Positions 35,688 through 45,615 are shown, numbered from the stretch's first letter. The stretch: DNA of 64,000 nucleotides from Pseudobutyrivibrio sp. MD2005 (GCF_000621865.1 NZ_JHXE01000012.1:1-64000), one strand, 5' to 3'. A program made the numbers and translations. The notes: generated by a model from the letters alone, not told the origin.

Positions 35688-36932
35688 TTACTTTGCTTTT
35701 TTAACAGGTCTGCAAATGTGACGTGGAATACCATCTACCATGATTGGAGCCACATCGCCCTGAATCAATGGCTTAGCATAGGTAATGAAAGCCTCTGTCA
35801 CATATGTACCATCATGTGTAATCCAATTTCTGGGAACAAGCTTTTCATCATTAGCAATCTTGTGCACATCCTTAACCTCTGTACCGCACTGGTAAGGGTC
35901 ATCAGAATGGCGAGTAAGAGTAACCATCTTACCTGTATCACCTTCGTCGGCTGCAAGCACAGCTGCACCACCTACCTGATATGCTTCAAGGATATCGATA
36001 CGAGATGCTAAATGAGAGCCTGCACGTTGAAGTGTTGAAAGCTCAATAGCTCTTGTCTTACATCCAAGTTCACGACCAATATAATTGCAAAGATATGATG
36101 CTGTACCAGTCAGCTGCTTATGGTTAAATGCATCTACGAATTCTACGTTGCTTCCAAGCTCACAAACATATTTGCCATCTTTAGTGTGAATACCTTCAGA
36201 AACACAGATAACAACTGAATGCTGCTGCTTTAACAGCTTTTCAACTCTCTCTTTGAATTTTTCAACATCAAATGGAACCTCTGGTAAATAAATCAAATCT
36301 GGGCCTTCACAATCTTCTCCCTTTGCAAGGATTGAAGCGCCTGTGAGCCATCCTGCATTACGTCCCATAATTTCAACGATAGTAACAAGTCCCTTGTCAT
36401 ACTCAAGACAGTGGCCATCTCTGATAATTTCCTTTACAGATGTACCGATGTATTTAGCTGCACTACCAAAACCTGGTGTATGATCTGTAAGAGCTAAATC
36501 GTTATCGATAGTCTTAGGGCATCCTATAAATCTAATTTGTGAACCTGTGATAATTGCATAATCTGAAAGCTTTTTGATGGTATCCATAGAATCATTACCA
36601 CCTATGTAAATCAAAGCTTCGATTTCGAGCTTGTTAAGAATAGCGAAGATTTTCTCGTACGTCTCCATATCCTCGTGGATTTCAGGAAGCTTGAATCGGC
36701 ATGAGCCTAAATAAGCTGCTGGTGTACGTTTAAGAAGTTCTACATCCAAATCATTCTTGATAAAATCGGAAAGGTCAATGTAGTCCTCTTCCATAAGTCC
36801 TTTGATACCATGAAGCATTCCATAAATCTTTCCTGCCCCACGATCCTTTGCTGTCCTAATAACTCCTGCCAAAGAAGAGTTGATTGCGGCGGTCGGTCCG
36901 CCTGATTGTCCCACAATTACGTTTCCAGTCAT
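35688..36932 (-). CDS. pfp: Diphosphate-dependent 6-phosphofructokinase
   Basis: Phosphorylates fructose 6-phosphate in glycolysis, 414 residues. Donor choice is read from two positions: GGNDSMDT, where Asp replaces the Gly of ATP-type enzymes (E. coli Gly104), and PKTIDND, where Lys replaces Gly124. Both are signatures of the PPi-using form. The catalytic TIDND block and MGRNAGWLT substrate loop are intact. Start ATG 36932 is preferred to a GTG one codon upstream because of spacing to GGGAGG. It sits between a small membrane protein gene and the amidohydrolase in a minus-strand series. A second, ATP-type enzyme may exist elsewhere. Confidence 0.93.
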   Translation of the reverse strand: MTGNVIVGQSGGPTAAINSSLAGVIRTAKDRGAGKIYGMLHGIKGLMEEDYIDLSDFIKNDLDVELLKRTPAAYLGSCRFKLPEIHEDMETYEKIFAILNKLEIEALIYIGGNDSMDTIKKLSDYAIITGSQIRFIGCPKTIDNDLALTDHTPGFGSAAKYIGTSVKEIIRDGHCLEYDKGLVTIVEIMGRNAGWLTGASILAKGEDCEGPDLIYLPEVPFDVEKFKERVEKLLKQQHSVVICVSEGIHTKDGKYVCELGSNVEFVDAFNHKQLTGTASYLCNYIGRELGCKTRAIELSTLQRAGSHLASRIDILEAYQVGGAAVLAADEGDTGKMVTLTRHSDDPYQCGTEVKDVHKIANDEKLVPRNWITHDGTYVTEAFITYAKPLIQGDVAPIMVDGIPRHICRPVKKAK

Positions 36933-36964
36933 CACTACTACCTCCCAATTTTTAAAATCTTTAA

Positions 36965-37225
36965 TTAGTCATCTCTAGGGTCGTCTCTAAAGAAGCTAGC
37001 TATAATATCACATATACACCATATGCCCCCGCCTACGGTAGATGCGATAAAAATCTTAAAAATATTGATAATTAGAATACTGGCTGTAAGAGTACTAGCG
37101 GTAAAACCAGTAACTAACCAATATACAGGCCTGGCAAACAACCAATATCCTCCTACGTACAGCCCCAAAACTGTACCGAGGATGCTAAAAAGATACGCCA
37201 ATGCCCTTTTTGCATTTCTTCTCAT
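36965..37225 (-). CDS. Small membrane protein, 86 aa, unknown
   Basis: A basic N-terminus (MRRNAKR) and two hydrophobic stretches (about 8-30 and 38-76), ending in a charged tail (FFRDDPRDD). The ATG has GGGAG upstream. It sits 25 bp from the PAP2 gene and 29 bp from pfp in an apparent operon, so it is likely expressed with them. No family recognised. Confidence 0.6.
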   Translation of the reverse strand: MRRNAKRALAYLFSILGTVLGLYVGGYWLFARPVYWLVTGFTASTLTASILIINIFKIFIASTVGGGIWCICDIIASFFRDDPRDD

Positions 37226-37250
37226 ATATGACTCCCTATTTAATATCTAC

Positions 37251-37784
37251 TTAAAATGGTAGCATAAGAGACCCAAAAACGCCACACAAAATCCCATAAC
37301 ATACAATTGAAATGATTGCAGCCATTGCAAATCCAGCGATAACATCTTTGATAAAATGAACACCGCCAACTACTCTAATTACCGCAAGTGCCACACCGGC
37401 CACTGAAATCAATGCACCTAAAGGGATAGATGTTTGCATAATAGTGAATGAAACGATAAATATAGAAAAAACATGTCTGCTAGGGAAGCTTTTTCCCTTT
37501 GTATCCTTTACAAGAACAGGGACAAAATCATATACCTCGTATGGTCTTGGTGAACTGACAAGTTTTCTGTATATGCTGACTATGGTAAACGAAACAAAAG
37601 GGACAATCACGCTTCTATACAAGAGAAGCCCTCCATCCCTCTCAATGCAAAATAATCCATAGATAAGATATGAAATATAGAAAATAACTGTAATATAAGT
37701 AATGGCCTTGTCAAGCAAATTGATTACTTTAACAAGACCATTATTATTTTTAATACGTTCTGAAAGCGCTTTATAAGCTATCAT
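37251..37784 (-). CDS. PAP2-family membrane phosphatase
   Basis: A 177-residue integral membrane protein with about five or six helices and the three PAP2 motifs: KLVSSPRPYE (motif 1, Lys and Arg-Pro), PSRHVFS (motif 2, the usual PSGH with Gly to Arg, catalytic His kept) and RVVGGVHFIKDVIAG (motif 3, Arg, nucleophile His, Asp). Likely substrates are lipid phosphates such as undecaprenyl diphosphate or phosphatidate. The gene begins 3 bp after carD. The Gly to Arg change in motif 2 is known in some family branches, so activity is still expected. Confidence 0.85.
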   Translation of the reverse strand: MIAYKALSERIKNNNGLVKVINLLDKAITYITVIFYISYLIYGLFCIERDGGLLLYRSVIVPFVSFTIVSIYRKLVSSPRPYEVYDFVPVLVKDTKGKSFPSRHVFSIFIVSFTIMQTSIPLGALISVAGVALAVIRVVGGVHFIKDVIAGFAMAAIISIVCYGILCGVFGSLMLPF

Positions 37785-37787
37785 GTG

Positions 37788-38321
37788 TTATGCACCTATT
37801 AATAATGTATTGTCTGAATGAGATTTAACTGCTTCCTCAAATGTATGCTGTGCATAAGAAACATCTTTGCCCAAAGCAAATGCCATTTCTTCGTATAGCT
37901 TTCTTCCAGCAAGATTAAGGATTTTCTCATCCATCGCCATAACTTTCTTGCCGGCAGCTAAACGGCTCCATTTTCTGATAAGCACTGTCTTTACCACACG
38001 TGCCATAGCCTCTGGAGTGAATTCAGCCATAACCTCTTTGATTTTTTCCTGAAGAGCCCTCTCGTTTGGCTCCTGGATACACTCAATGTCGTCAATATTG
38101 TCAAGAATTCTAGTAATAGCCTCTACTTCTGCTACCGGACGTAGCCTTACTGTAGAGCCAACAATTGGAGTAAATACCTTTGCCCCTGCCTTAAATACAG
38201 GCGCCATACAGTAGTAAGTCTTGCGAGAACCTTTGCCCATAAGCTCCATGTCATCGATATCTTCTATCTGACATACACCACTACCCTCATGAACTAAATA
38301 ATCGCCTACTTGATATTCCAT
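37788..38321 (-). CDS. CarD/CdnL-type RNA polymerase-binding regulator
   Basis: A 177-residue protein. The N-terminal RNA polymerase-interacting (TRCF-RID-like) domain reads YQVGDYLVHEGSGVCQIEDI, and the helical C-terminal domain (about 75-165: ...VLIRKWSRLAAGKKVMAMDEKILNLAGRKLYEEMAFALGK) fits CarD proteins that stabilise open promoter complexes, notably at rRNA promoters. ATG has AAGGATGG upstream, and an extended -10 promoter lies at 38414-38422. It is the first gene of a long minus-strand series including PAP2 and pfp. Confidence 0.88.
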   Translation of the reverse strand: MEYQVGDYLVHEGSGVCQIEDIDDMELMGKGSRKTYYCMAPVFKAGAKVFTPIVGSTVRLRPVAEVEAITRILDNIDDIECIQEPNERALQEKIKEVMAEFTPEAMARVVKTVLIRKWSRLAAGKKVMAMDEKILNLAGRKLYEEMAFALGKDVSYAQHTFEEAVKSHSDNTLLIGA

Positions 38322-38413
38322 TTTTCACCATCCTTCTAAAACATAACAACCGGTACCTCCACAACTCTATTCCCCTAAATCTAAATTGCGTATTCATCAC
38401 GCTGTATGGTTAT

Positions 38414-38422
38414 ATTATATCA
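38414..38422 (-). promoter_or_regulatory. Extended -10 promoter of the carD-type gene
   Basis: Minus-strand TGATATAAT: perfect TATAAT (38414-38419) with the upstream TG of an extended -10. No good -35 box is seen at 16-18 bp, which fits this promoter type. The leader of about 85 nt shows no recognised element. Confidence 0.5.
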
Positions 38423-38544
38423 CGAAAAATGGCTTAAATACACAGAAAATTCACATTCGTTAATAATTCCTACTAAAAATTAAAATAGAATTATCTTTTT
38501 TGTAAAAAATGTCCTATATTCTGAAAATTAAATTTGCCTTTACA

Positions 38545-38574
38545 TTAAGAAAGAGTTTTGCAATGCAAAACTCT
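38545..38574 (-). terminator. Terminator of rnpB
   Basis: AGAGTTTTGCA (38552-38562) and TGCAAAACTCT (38564-38574) form an 11-bp perfect stem around one A; the minus strand continues TTTCTTAATG. It lies 20 bp after the 3' end of the RNase P RNA. Confidence 0.8.
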
Positions 38575-38593
38575 AACATAATAATTTTATTAA

Positions 38594-38938
38594 ATGGGTT
38601 AGACTGTGAGCCGGGTTATGTCTTTTAAAGTAGTCATCTATCTAGGACCATTGTCGCCAATGGCCTCAAGCGTTCAACCTAGCGCTGGCGGGCCGCGTAC
38701 GCGCTGTTTAGAACTTGCTTCGGATGGGGTTTACATGGCTATCATTGTTACCAATGATACGGTGGTCTCTTACACCGCCTTTCCACCCTTACTAATTTCA
38801 CCTTTTAGCGGTTTCTTTCTGTTGCACTATCCTTGGAGTTGCCTCCACCAGCCGTTAGCTGGCATCCTTGCCCTATGAAGCCCGGACTTTCCTCTCCCCT
38901 ATCATTACAATAAGGCAGCGACTACTCATCTAGCCCAT
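38594..38938 (-). ncRNA. rnpB: RNase P RNA, type A
   Basis: The catalytic RNA of RNase P, which matures tRNA 5' ends. On the minus strand it has GAGGAAAGTCCGGGCTTC (P4 5' strand), the ACAGAAAGAAACCGC segment, AGTAAGGGTGGAAAGGCGG, GTAAGAGACCACCG (type A P13/P14 region) and the P4 3' strand ACATAACCCGGCT. The ends were set by P1 pairing of ATGGGCTAGA (to 38938) with TCTAACCCAT (from 38594), one mismatch. About 345 nt, normal size. It lies 6 bp after the nucleoside kinase gene and has its own terminator. Confidence 0.95.
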
Positions 38939-38944
38939 AAATAA

Positions 38945-40609
38945 TTAAAGTATGCAACTTCCTCCTATAAATTCACGAACCAGAGAATTATTAGGAATAT
39001 AATCTGGTGCCATAGGAATAAAGTAATCTAATAGTTTAATAAGTCTTTTTGCCTCAGGATACATAGGATGATCTGGCTCTATGGCATAAAGCTGAGGCGC
39101 GACATATAATTTTAGCACAGCCATCTCGTAAATTAAAGCCGTGTTGAACAAATAATCTGCTTTTTCCTGGAATGGGAAGATGTATTTTTCTTCTCCTCTT
39201 CTAACTGAATCCCACATAGCAATGGTCTCAGCCGCAGATGTGGCACGTGTTCTTGAATCGCGGACAATTCTTCGAATCAATCTTCCATCTGTTGTTGATA
39301 GAGGATTGTGTTCATCGATAGAAAGCTGTGTTAATGCTGACAAATAAATCTTGTATTTGCTTTCTGCTGGAAGAGCAGAGCTCATTCTATCGTTCAGTCC
39401 GTGGATACCCTCAATAACAAGAATATCATTTTTGCCTAATTGCATGTAATGATCATTGTATTCGCGCTTGCCTGTCTTGAAGTTGAAGTTAGGCAGGAGC
39501 ACTCTTTCTCCTTTGAGGAGCTTAACCATGCATTCATTGAAATATGGAACATCAAGGCCTTCAATTGACTCAAAATCCTTTTCGCCATATTCATCTATAG
39601 GCATTTGATCACGGTTCAAGTAAAAATCATCAAGTGGTACTGGATGTGGAACACATCCCAAAGCTCTAAGCTGTGCTGAAAGCTTATGAGAAAATGTAGT
39701 TTTGCCAGATGAAGATGGACCTGCCATCATGACAAATTTAACATCCTTTCTATCAACAATAGTACGAGCTAATTCACCAATGTTTCGCTCCATAATAGCT
39801 TCTTGGGATAAAACAATATCTTTTATCCTGCCTGTAGTTATCGCTTCATTTAAAGCACCAACTGTAGGCACTCCCATTGTTTTTCCAAAACGTGAAGCAG
39901 CCTGCTGAACCGAGAAAAGCTTCATAGGGCGTGTGAATTCAGCTACTTTTCTTGTGTCCCCTGTAAGCTTGTTGGCATTAGGGAACATAAGCATAATTCC
40001 ATTTTCAAATTTCAGTAAATCAAAATATCCCAAACAGCCAGTTGATGGAACCATGTATCCGTAAAAATAATCTTTACAGCCATCTAAGTTGTAAATATTG
40101 ATGCTTGAGCTGTTGCGATACTTCAAGAGCTGTTCCTTGTTTATCATATTAAACTCATGGAACATCTCTCTAGCCTGACTGGTTTTGATTGAATATTTTT
40201 CAAGAGGAATATCCTTTTCAACAAGATTATGCATAACCTTTTTCAATTCCTCTATCTTTTCTTCTGTGATTTCCTCAACACCATCAAATGTACAGAAATC
40301 TCCCTGTCCAAGAGAATGTTCTACTCTTAAGTAGGCATGTTCAGGGTGTGGATAAACCTGCATAAGAGCCCTTTGTAAAAGAAATACAACGCTTCTTCTG
40401 TAAGCTCTTCTTCCATCTTTATCCGCTGTAGTCAAAAACTGAATTTCGGCATCTTCATTTACAGTCTTACCTAATTCTGTAAGACTTCCATTATACTTAG
40501 CAAGAACAATGTCGTCCTTGTAATCATCCTTATGAAGTGCAGCAATCTCAATTAAGCTTGTGCCATCTTTATAAGTCTCTTCTTTTCCGTTAATGATTAC
40601 TTTAGCCAT
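38945..40609 (-). CDS. Nucleoside kinase with N-terminal TGS domain (uridine kinase-like)
   Basis: A 554-residue protein. Residues 1-60 are a TGS domain (VIINGKEETYKDGTSLIEIAA); a middle region resembles the threonyl-tRNA synthetase editing/SAD-like domain (HPEHAYLRVEHSLGQG). From about 285 there is a phosphoribulokinase/uridine kinase domain with Walker A MAGPSSSGKTTFSHKL and DDFYLNRDQMP. The enzyme probably phosphorylates uridine/cytidine, but the exact nucleoside is not determined by sequence. ATG with GGAGGGG, 2 bp after trmK, in the rpoD cluster. rnpB follows at once. Confidence 0.85.
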   Translation of the reverse strand: MAKVIINGKEETYKDGTSLIEIAALHKDDYKDDIVLAKYNGSLTELGKTVNEDAEIQFLTTADKDGRRAYRRSVVFLLQRALMQVYPHPEHAYLRVEHSLGQGDFCTFDGVEEITEEKIEELKKVMHNLVEKDIPLEKYSIKTSQAREMFHEFNMINKEQLLKYRNSSSINIYNLDGCKDYFYGYMVPSTGCLGYFDLLKFENGIMLMFPNANKLTGDTRKVAEFTRPMKLFSVQQAASRFGKTMGVPTVGALNEAITTGRIKDIVLSQEAIMERNIGELARTIVDRKDVKFVMMAGPSSSGKTTFSHKLSAQLRALGCVPHPVPLDDFYLNRDQMPIDEYGEKDFESIEGLDVPYFNECMVKLLKGERVLLPNFNFKTGKREYNDHYMQLGKNDILVIEGIHGLNDRMSSALPAESKYKIYLSALTQLSIDEHNPLSTTDGRLIRRIVRDSRTRATSAAETIAMWDSVRRGEEKYIFPFQEKADYLFNTALIYEMAVLKLYVAPQLYAIEPDHPMYPEAKRLIKLLDYFIPMAPDYIPNNSLVREFIGGSCIL

Positions 40610-40611
40610 GG

Positions 40612-41328
40612 CTACCCCTCCATTTCTCCGGTAAGATTATCGATGATTGAAAGATTTTCCTTAAGCTCATCGATTCTTTTTTGTATAGGTGAACCCTCTG
40701 CTATATTCTTTTGCAAGCTTAGCTTATCTAGAATTGATAAGTATTCATTTTTGTTCTTTTCAAGAAGACGCTTGAATAATGGCAATTTCTTTTTAATGAT
40801 AACTGGGCCATACATCAATTCAGCTGCCGATAAAACAGCCGATGAATCAGGTGTATAGCAAACCTTTATAATCGGATAGATTTTACCTTCTTCAATGCAA
40901 AGCTCTTCATCCAAAATTGAAAAATGATTACGCACTAAGAACTCTCTTAGCTTATCGTATTCAGATTGTGGCTCTAGTATAAGTGTTTTGGCACTTTTAG
41001 CCACTTCAATGCCTGCATCAAGTATTCTAGTAATAAGGGCGCCGCCCATACCACAAATACATATGGTGTCAGCTTCAGATACCGCAAGCTTTTTAAGACC
41101 ATCTGACAATCTAAAATCTACTTTGTCTAACAATCCATAAAGCTCAACGTTTTCCTTAGCTGAATTAAGAGGGCCTTTGTTGACATCCATCGCAATAGCA
41201 TGTGATGCTACGGCACCTTCTAAAAGTGCTATAGCAAGATAACCATGGTCACATCCTACATCGCAAATGACATCGCACTCAGGCACCATTCCATATATAA
41301 TTTGTAATCTTTCCGATAATTTTACCAT
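40612..41328 (-). CDS. trmK: tRNA (adenine-22-N1)-methyltransferase TrmK
   Basis: A 238-residue SAM-dependent enzyme that methylates N1 of A22 in tRNA, typically serine and leucine tRNAs. The SAM motif VICDVGCDHGYLAIALL is near 20, AMDVNKGPLNSAKENVELYG follows, and the catalytic-loop motif TICICGMGGALITRIL is near 85; a coiled helical C-terminus completes the family pattern. The ribosome site is weak. It lies 19 bp after rpoD, the usual Firmicute neighbourhood. Confidence 0.92.
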   Translation of the reverse strand: MVKLSERLQIIYGMVPECDVICDVGCDHGYLAIALLEGAVASHAIAMDVNKGPLNSAKENVELYGLLDKVDFRLSDGLKKLAVSEADTICICGMGGALITRILDAGIEVAKSAKTLILEPQSEYDKLREFLVRNHFSILDEELCIEEGKIYPIIKVCYTPDSSAVLSAAELMYGPVIIKKKLPLFKRLLEKNKNEYLSILDKLSLQKNIAEGSPIQKRIDELKENLSIIDNLTGEMEG

Positions 41329-41347
41329 TTATTTATGTCGATTCTGT

Positions 41348-42748
41348 TTATTGATCTAAGTAATCCTTTAATTTTCTGCTTCGGCTTGGGTGACGAAGCT
41401 TTCTAAGAGCCTTGGCCTCAATCTGACGAATACGCTCACGAGTAACGTTAAACTCCTTACCAACCTCTTCAAGTGTACGAGCCTTACCATCCTCAAGACC
41501 AAATCTAAGGATAAGTACACGCTGCTCACGCTCTGTAAGAGTATCAAGCACTTCGTGAAGCTGTTCCTTCAAAAGTGTGAATGTAGCAGCCTCTGCTGGT
41601 ACTGGAACGTTCTCATCTGGAAGGAAGTCTCCCAAATGGCTATCTTCCTCTTCACCGATAGGTGTTTCAAGAGAAACTGGTTCCTGAGAAATCTTGAGAA
41701 TCTCATGTACTCTATCAACTGTGATTCCCATAGCCTCTGCGATTTCCTCTGGAGTCGGTTCGCGGCCATACTCCTGTAGTAACTGTCTAGAAACTCTGAT
41801 AAGTTTGTTGATTGTTTCTACCATATGTACAGGAATTCTGATTGTACGAGCCTGATCGGCAATAGCACGTGTGATAGCCTGGCGAATCCACCATGTAGCA
41901 TATGTAGAGAACTTGTATCCCTTGTGATAATCGAACTTTTCTACAGCCTTCATAAGACCAAGGTTACCTTCCTGAATCAAATCAAGGAAAAGCATACCAC
42001 GTCCTACATAACGCTTAGCAATAGAAACAACAAGACGAAGGTTTGCCTCAGCAAGCTTATTCTTAGCTACCTGATCTCCATCTTCCATACGCTGAGCAAG
42101 CTCAACCTCTTCTTCTGCTGAAAGAAGTGGCACCTTACCGATTTCCTTAAGGTACATTCTAACAGGATCTTCAATGCTGACTGAATCAGGCACTGACATA
42201 TCGATATCTTCGATATCCTCGTCATCGCTAGCGAGAAGTAAAGCATCAGATGGACCTGATGAGAAGTTTACATCAATTCCCTTCTTATCAAGGTGTGTAA
42301 GGATACGCTCCATCTGCTTAGCATCGATTTTGTAATCCTTTAAGAACTCTGTGATTTCATAATCTTCAATGATGCTCTTCTGTGATTTTGCAATCTTAAC
42401 AAGCTCTGCAACCTTTGAATCAAGCTCATCACTTCCAAATGAATCTTCATCATCTGTATCATCATCGTCTTCATCTTCATCAATAGATGTCTTAGCACCT
42501 ACTGATGCTAAAAACTCATCTACATCATCATCGTCTTCAGTCTCATCAATGTTGTCGAAGTCGTGCTCATTAAACTCAAGATCTTCTGCTGTGATTTCCT
42601 CAATGTCGCCAAAATCAACATCTTTGTCATCTGCATCAGACTCATCAGCTTCCTCGAGAGAATCTTCCTCAGCCTCTGCTAAAAATGCTTCAGCTGCAGC
42701 ATTTAAATCTCCATTCTCAATTAACTCGTCAACCTTCTTTTTTGCCAT
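41348..42748 (-). CDS. rpoD: Primary sigma factor RpoD (SigA)
   Basis: The housekeeping sigma factor. 466 residues: a long acidic N-terminal region (about 25-115, runs of Asp/Glu such as [12 protein letters not shown]) in place of sigma region 1.1; region 1.2/2.1 ([25 protein letters not shown]); regions 2.3-2.4 ([22 protein letters not shown]); region 3 ([13 protein letters not shown]); and region 4.2 ([32 protein letters not shown]). The acidic leader is longer than in Bacillus SigA (about 370 residues). AAAGGA precedes the ATG; 12 bp after dnaG. Part of the dgt-dnaG-rpoD unit. Confidence 0.97.
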   Translation of the reverse strand: MAKKKVDELIENGDLNAAAEAFLAEAEEDSLEEADESDADDKDVDFGDIEEITAEDLEFNEHDFDNIDETEDDDDVDEFLASVGAKTSIDEDEDDDDTDDEDSFGSDELDSKVAELVKIAKSQKSIIEDYEITEFLKDYKIDAKQMERILTHLDKKGIDVNFSSGPSDALLLASDDEDIEDIDMSVPDSVSIEDPVRMYLKEIGKVPLLSAEEEVELAQRMEDGDQVAKNKLAEANLRLVVSIAKRYVGRGMLFLDLIQEGNLGLMKAVEKFDYHKGYKFSTYATWWIRQAITRAIADQARTIRIPVHMVETINKLIRVSRQLLQEYGREPTPEEIAEAMGITVDRVHEILKISQEPVSLETPIGEEEDSHLGDFLPDENVPVPAEAATFTLLKEQLHEVLDTLTEREQRVLILRFGLEDGKARTLEEVGKEFNVTRERIRQIEAKALRKLRHPSRSRKLKDYLDQ

Positions 42749-42760
42749 TTTGTTTCCTTT

Positions 42761-44530
42761 CTATATTGAAATTTCAATGCGCTCTAATTTTTGAAGTTTT
42801 ACCTTACCTTCACGCAAAGTTTTCAAATCTGTTCCATTATTCTTCGCCATCTGCAAAGAATTTTTCTTTATCCTTATCAAAGTCTCTTTTAGAGCTTTGC
42901 TCAGATCTGTGTTGTCAGTGAGTTCGCCAACAGTTGTGTTGAACAGGGCTGCAACAGTGTTGCGTTCCTCTTCTTCCATAAACATATCAACTATTCTGGC
43001 GGTATCAACTTTTTGCTCCTTTTCAAGGCTATCAAAAACCTCAAAAGCAACCTTTTTATATACACCGTCTTCAAAATCATCTGGACTAACGTAATCCTTG
43101 ATTTTGCGGTAAATATCAGTTTGTTCAACAAGCCAGGTTAGAAGTAGCCTCTGGGACATCTTCATTCCATCATCCTTAGGCTTTTGCACGCTTTTCCTAG
43201 CTTCTGAAGCCGCATTGCTGCTTTTGACTGTAATGCCAGACTGTCCAAGCTCTATGATGTATTTGCCAAGAGCATCTCTCGGAATATTGAACTTGGCCGC
43301 AACTGCTTCAGTGTAGTTTTCTCGCTCCAGCTGAGTTGGAAACTCTGTAACAATCCTCCTGGCAACTTCCTTTTGGAAGTCAGACCTTTTTTCAGGATCT
43401 GTCAAATCATAGTTCTTTTCCAACATTCTGATTTGATACATAAAACTATTTTCAGCATTTTGAATACGCTTTTCGTATTCATCTGCACCAAGAGCTTTTA
43501 TAAACTCATCCGGATCCTTGTATGGTGTCATATTTATGACCTTGCAGGAAATGCCTGCATTTTTAAGAATCGGAATAGCACGAAGTGCCGCTTTTTGACC
43601 AGCACCATCTGAATCATAGCTAAGATAGACATCCTTTTGATATCGCTTTAGCATGCCGGCATGCCCTTCTGTGAGTGCCGTACCCAAGGAAGCCAAGGCG
43701 TTGTCAAAGCCTGCCTGATGCAGTGATATAACATCCATATAGCCTTCGCACAATATAAAATATTCTCTTCTTGTGGAGCGAGCTAAATAAAGTCCAAAAA
43801 GAGTTCTTGATTTGTTGAAAATCTCTGTCTCCGGAGAATTTAGATATTTAGGCTCTCCATCCCCCATTACTCTTCCACCAAAGGCAACAACCTTGCCATT
43901 GGCATCTGCAATAGGAAACATTGCTCTGTTCCAGAATTTATCATGACCACCACGTTTTTCATCGATGGTGATAAGACCGCAGTCCTTAAGTATATTATCA
44001 TCGTAGCCCTTGCCACGAAGATATTTGTATAAAGAATCAGAATATCTGTTAGTACACCCTAAACCAAATTTGTTTAGCGTATCCGAAGAAAGCTCTCTCT
44101 TCTTAAAATAAGCCATTGCATTTTCGCCTTCAGGTGAACGAAGCATTTTGAAATAGTAGGCAGCCGCTTCTTTATTAATCTGAAATAATCGACTGCGTCT
44201 GTCAGCCTGCTGTCTTTCCTGATAGGTAAGCTCCCTATGAGGAAGCGTAACGCCGCATCTAGGAGCCAGCTCCTCAAGTGCTTCCTTAAAGGTCATGTTT
44301 TCGTATGCCATTAAAAAGCTAAAAACATTTCCACCCTTTCCACATCCGAAGCAGTAATACATCTGCTTCTGTGGGCTTACAGAAAATGAGCCTGTCTTTT
44401 CATTATGAAAGGGGCATAATCCAAAATACTGGCTGCCCTTTTTTTGTAAATTAACATATCTGGAAATAACATCCACTATGTCCGTCTTGGAGCGGACCTC
44501 TTCGATGATTTCCTCTGAATAATAAGGCAT
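42761..44530 (-). CDS. dnaG: DNA primase DnaG
   Basis: Synthesises RNA primers at replication forks. 589 residues: CHC2 zinc finger (CPFHNEKTGSF...YYCFGCGKGG, about 40-66), the primase core (FKEALEELAPRCGV onward), a Toprim domain (FILCEGYMDVISLHQAG, near 260; YLSYDSDGAGQKAA) and a C-terminal DnaB-interaction region (about 450-589). Length is normal. It lies between dgt and rpoD with gaps of 15 and 12 bp, giving the macromolecular synthesis operon arrangement. Confidence 0.97.
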   Translation of the reverse strand: MPYYSEEIIEEVRSKTDIVDVISRYVNLQKKGSQYFGLCPFHNEKTGSFSVSPQKQMYYCFGCGKGGNVFSFLMAYENMTFKEALEELAPRCGVTLPHRELTYQERQQADRRSRLFQINKEAAAYYFKMLRSPEGENAMAYFKKRELSSDTLNKFGLGCTNRYSDSLYKYLRGKGYDDNILKDCGLITIDEKRGGHDKFWNRAMFPIADANGKVVAFGGRVMGDGEPKYLNSPETEIFNKSRTLFGLYLARSTRREYFILCEGYMDVISLHQAGFDNALASLGTALTEGHAGMLKRYQKDVYLSYDSDGAGQKAALRAIPILKNAGISCKVINMTPYKDPDEFIKALGADEYEKRIQNAENSFMYQIRMLEKNYDLTDPEKRSDFQKEVARRIVTEFPTQLERENYTEAVAAKFNIPRDALGKYIIELGQSGITVKSSNAASEARKSVQKPKDDGMKMSQRLLLTWLVEQTDIYRKIKDYVSPDDFEDGVYKKVAFEVFDSLEKEQKVDTARIVDMFMEEEERNTVAALFNTTVGELTDNTDLSKALKETLIRIKKNSLQMAKNNGTDLKTLREGKVKLQKLERIEISI

Positions 44531-44545
44531 TTATTCTCCCTTGTA

Positions 44546-45562
44546 TTAGAATCCGTCTACGACCCATGCCTTAGGCATAAAGTATTCATTAAACTTGGTA
44601 ATGCAATACTGATCGGTCATTCCGGAAATATAGTCGCATATAATTCTTTCCTGGCTGGTGCCTTCATCTTCCATGGCGCGATATCTTTCTGGCAGCTCTG
44701 TAAAATGATCAGTGTAATATTCATACAATTCTCTAATCATTCTCTTAGCTTTTACTTCTTCCACCTTTGCCACAGAATCCTTATATACATTTGCAAACAT
44801 AAATTTGCGCAGTTCTGACATAGCCTCCTCGATTTCAGGAGACATTTTGATTATTGGGCTATCAGTGCTTTCAATGATAACGTCATGAATCAATGTGTCC
44901 AAACGAACTGCTGATGTCATACCAAGAGTCTTTCTGATTTCGAGAGGAATATCCTCCTCCGTAAGAATATGCGCTCTGATGGCATCATCAATATCACTGT
45001 TTACATAAGCGATTTTATCAGATAACCTGACAATCTGACCTTCTGGAGTGGATGGATGACCGCTAGTCTGATGATTACGAATTCCATCCCTAACCTCCCA
45101 TGTAAGATTAAGGCCTTGACCACCCTTTTCAAGCTTTTCTACTATGCGGACACTTTGCTCAGAATGCACAAACCCAGTAGAGCACATCTCATTAAGCTGC
45201 GCTTCTCCTGCATGTCCAAAAGGTGTGTGCCCTAAATCGTGTCCCAGAGCTATAGCTTCTACCAAATCTTCATTGAGTCTAAGAGCCTTTGCAATAGTTC
45301 TAGCATTCTGTGAAACTTCTAATGTGTGAGATAATCGCGTTCTATAGTGATCACCCTGAGGAGTAAGAAATACTTGTGTTTTATTCTTCAGACGGCGAAA
45401 AGCCTTACTGTGAAGAATTCTGTCCCTATCCCTCTGAAATAGAGGTCTGATATCACATTGTGCCTCGTCCTTTTCACGTCCACGTGAATTTTCATTGAGT
45501 GTGGCATAAGGGCTAAGTGTTTCCCTCTCCATCTGCTCAATCATTTCTCGTATTGTGCTCAT
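44546..45562 (-). CDS. dgt: Deoxyguanosinetriphosphate triphosphohydrolase-like protein (Dgt)
   Basis: A 338-residue HD-domain phosphohydrolase of the dGTPase type, which removes triphosphate from dNTPs. The core is RRLKNKTQVFLTPQGDHYRTRLSHTLEVSQ, then GHDLGHTPFGHAGE (HD motif) and LSDKIAYVNSDIDDA. ATG 45562 with GGGAGG is preferred to the frame start at 45583. The nearby order dgt-dnaG-rpoD is conserved in many Clostridia. A 22-bp palindrome lies 54 bp upstream. Confidence 0.93.
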   Translation of the reverse strand: MSTIREMIEQMERETLSPYATLNENSRGREKDEAQCDIRPLFQRDRDRILHSKAFRRLKNKTQVFLTPQGDHYRTRLSHTLEVSQNARTIAKALRLNEDLVEAIALGHDLGHTPFGHAGEAQLNEMCSTGFVHSEQSVRIVEKLEKGGQGLNLTWEVRDGIRNHQTSGHPSTPEGQIVRLSDKIAYVNSDIDDAIRAHILTEEDIPLEIRKTLGMTSAVRLDTLIHDVIIESTDSPIIKMSPEIEEAMSELRKFMFANVYKDSVAKVEEVKAKRMIRELYEYYTDHFTELPERYRAMEDEGTSQERIICDYISGMTDQYCITKFNEYFMPKAWVVDGF

Positions 45563-45615
45563 TTTTGCCTCCCTCATTAGCATTAATCGAGACTCCTATA
45601 AGACATATTACGAGA

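Noticed and set aside
38606-38878. Open frame of 90 codons on the plus strand
   Set aside because: It is antisense to the RNase P RNA, whose conserved P4 and other segments explain the sequence; no ribosome site.
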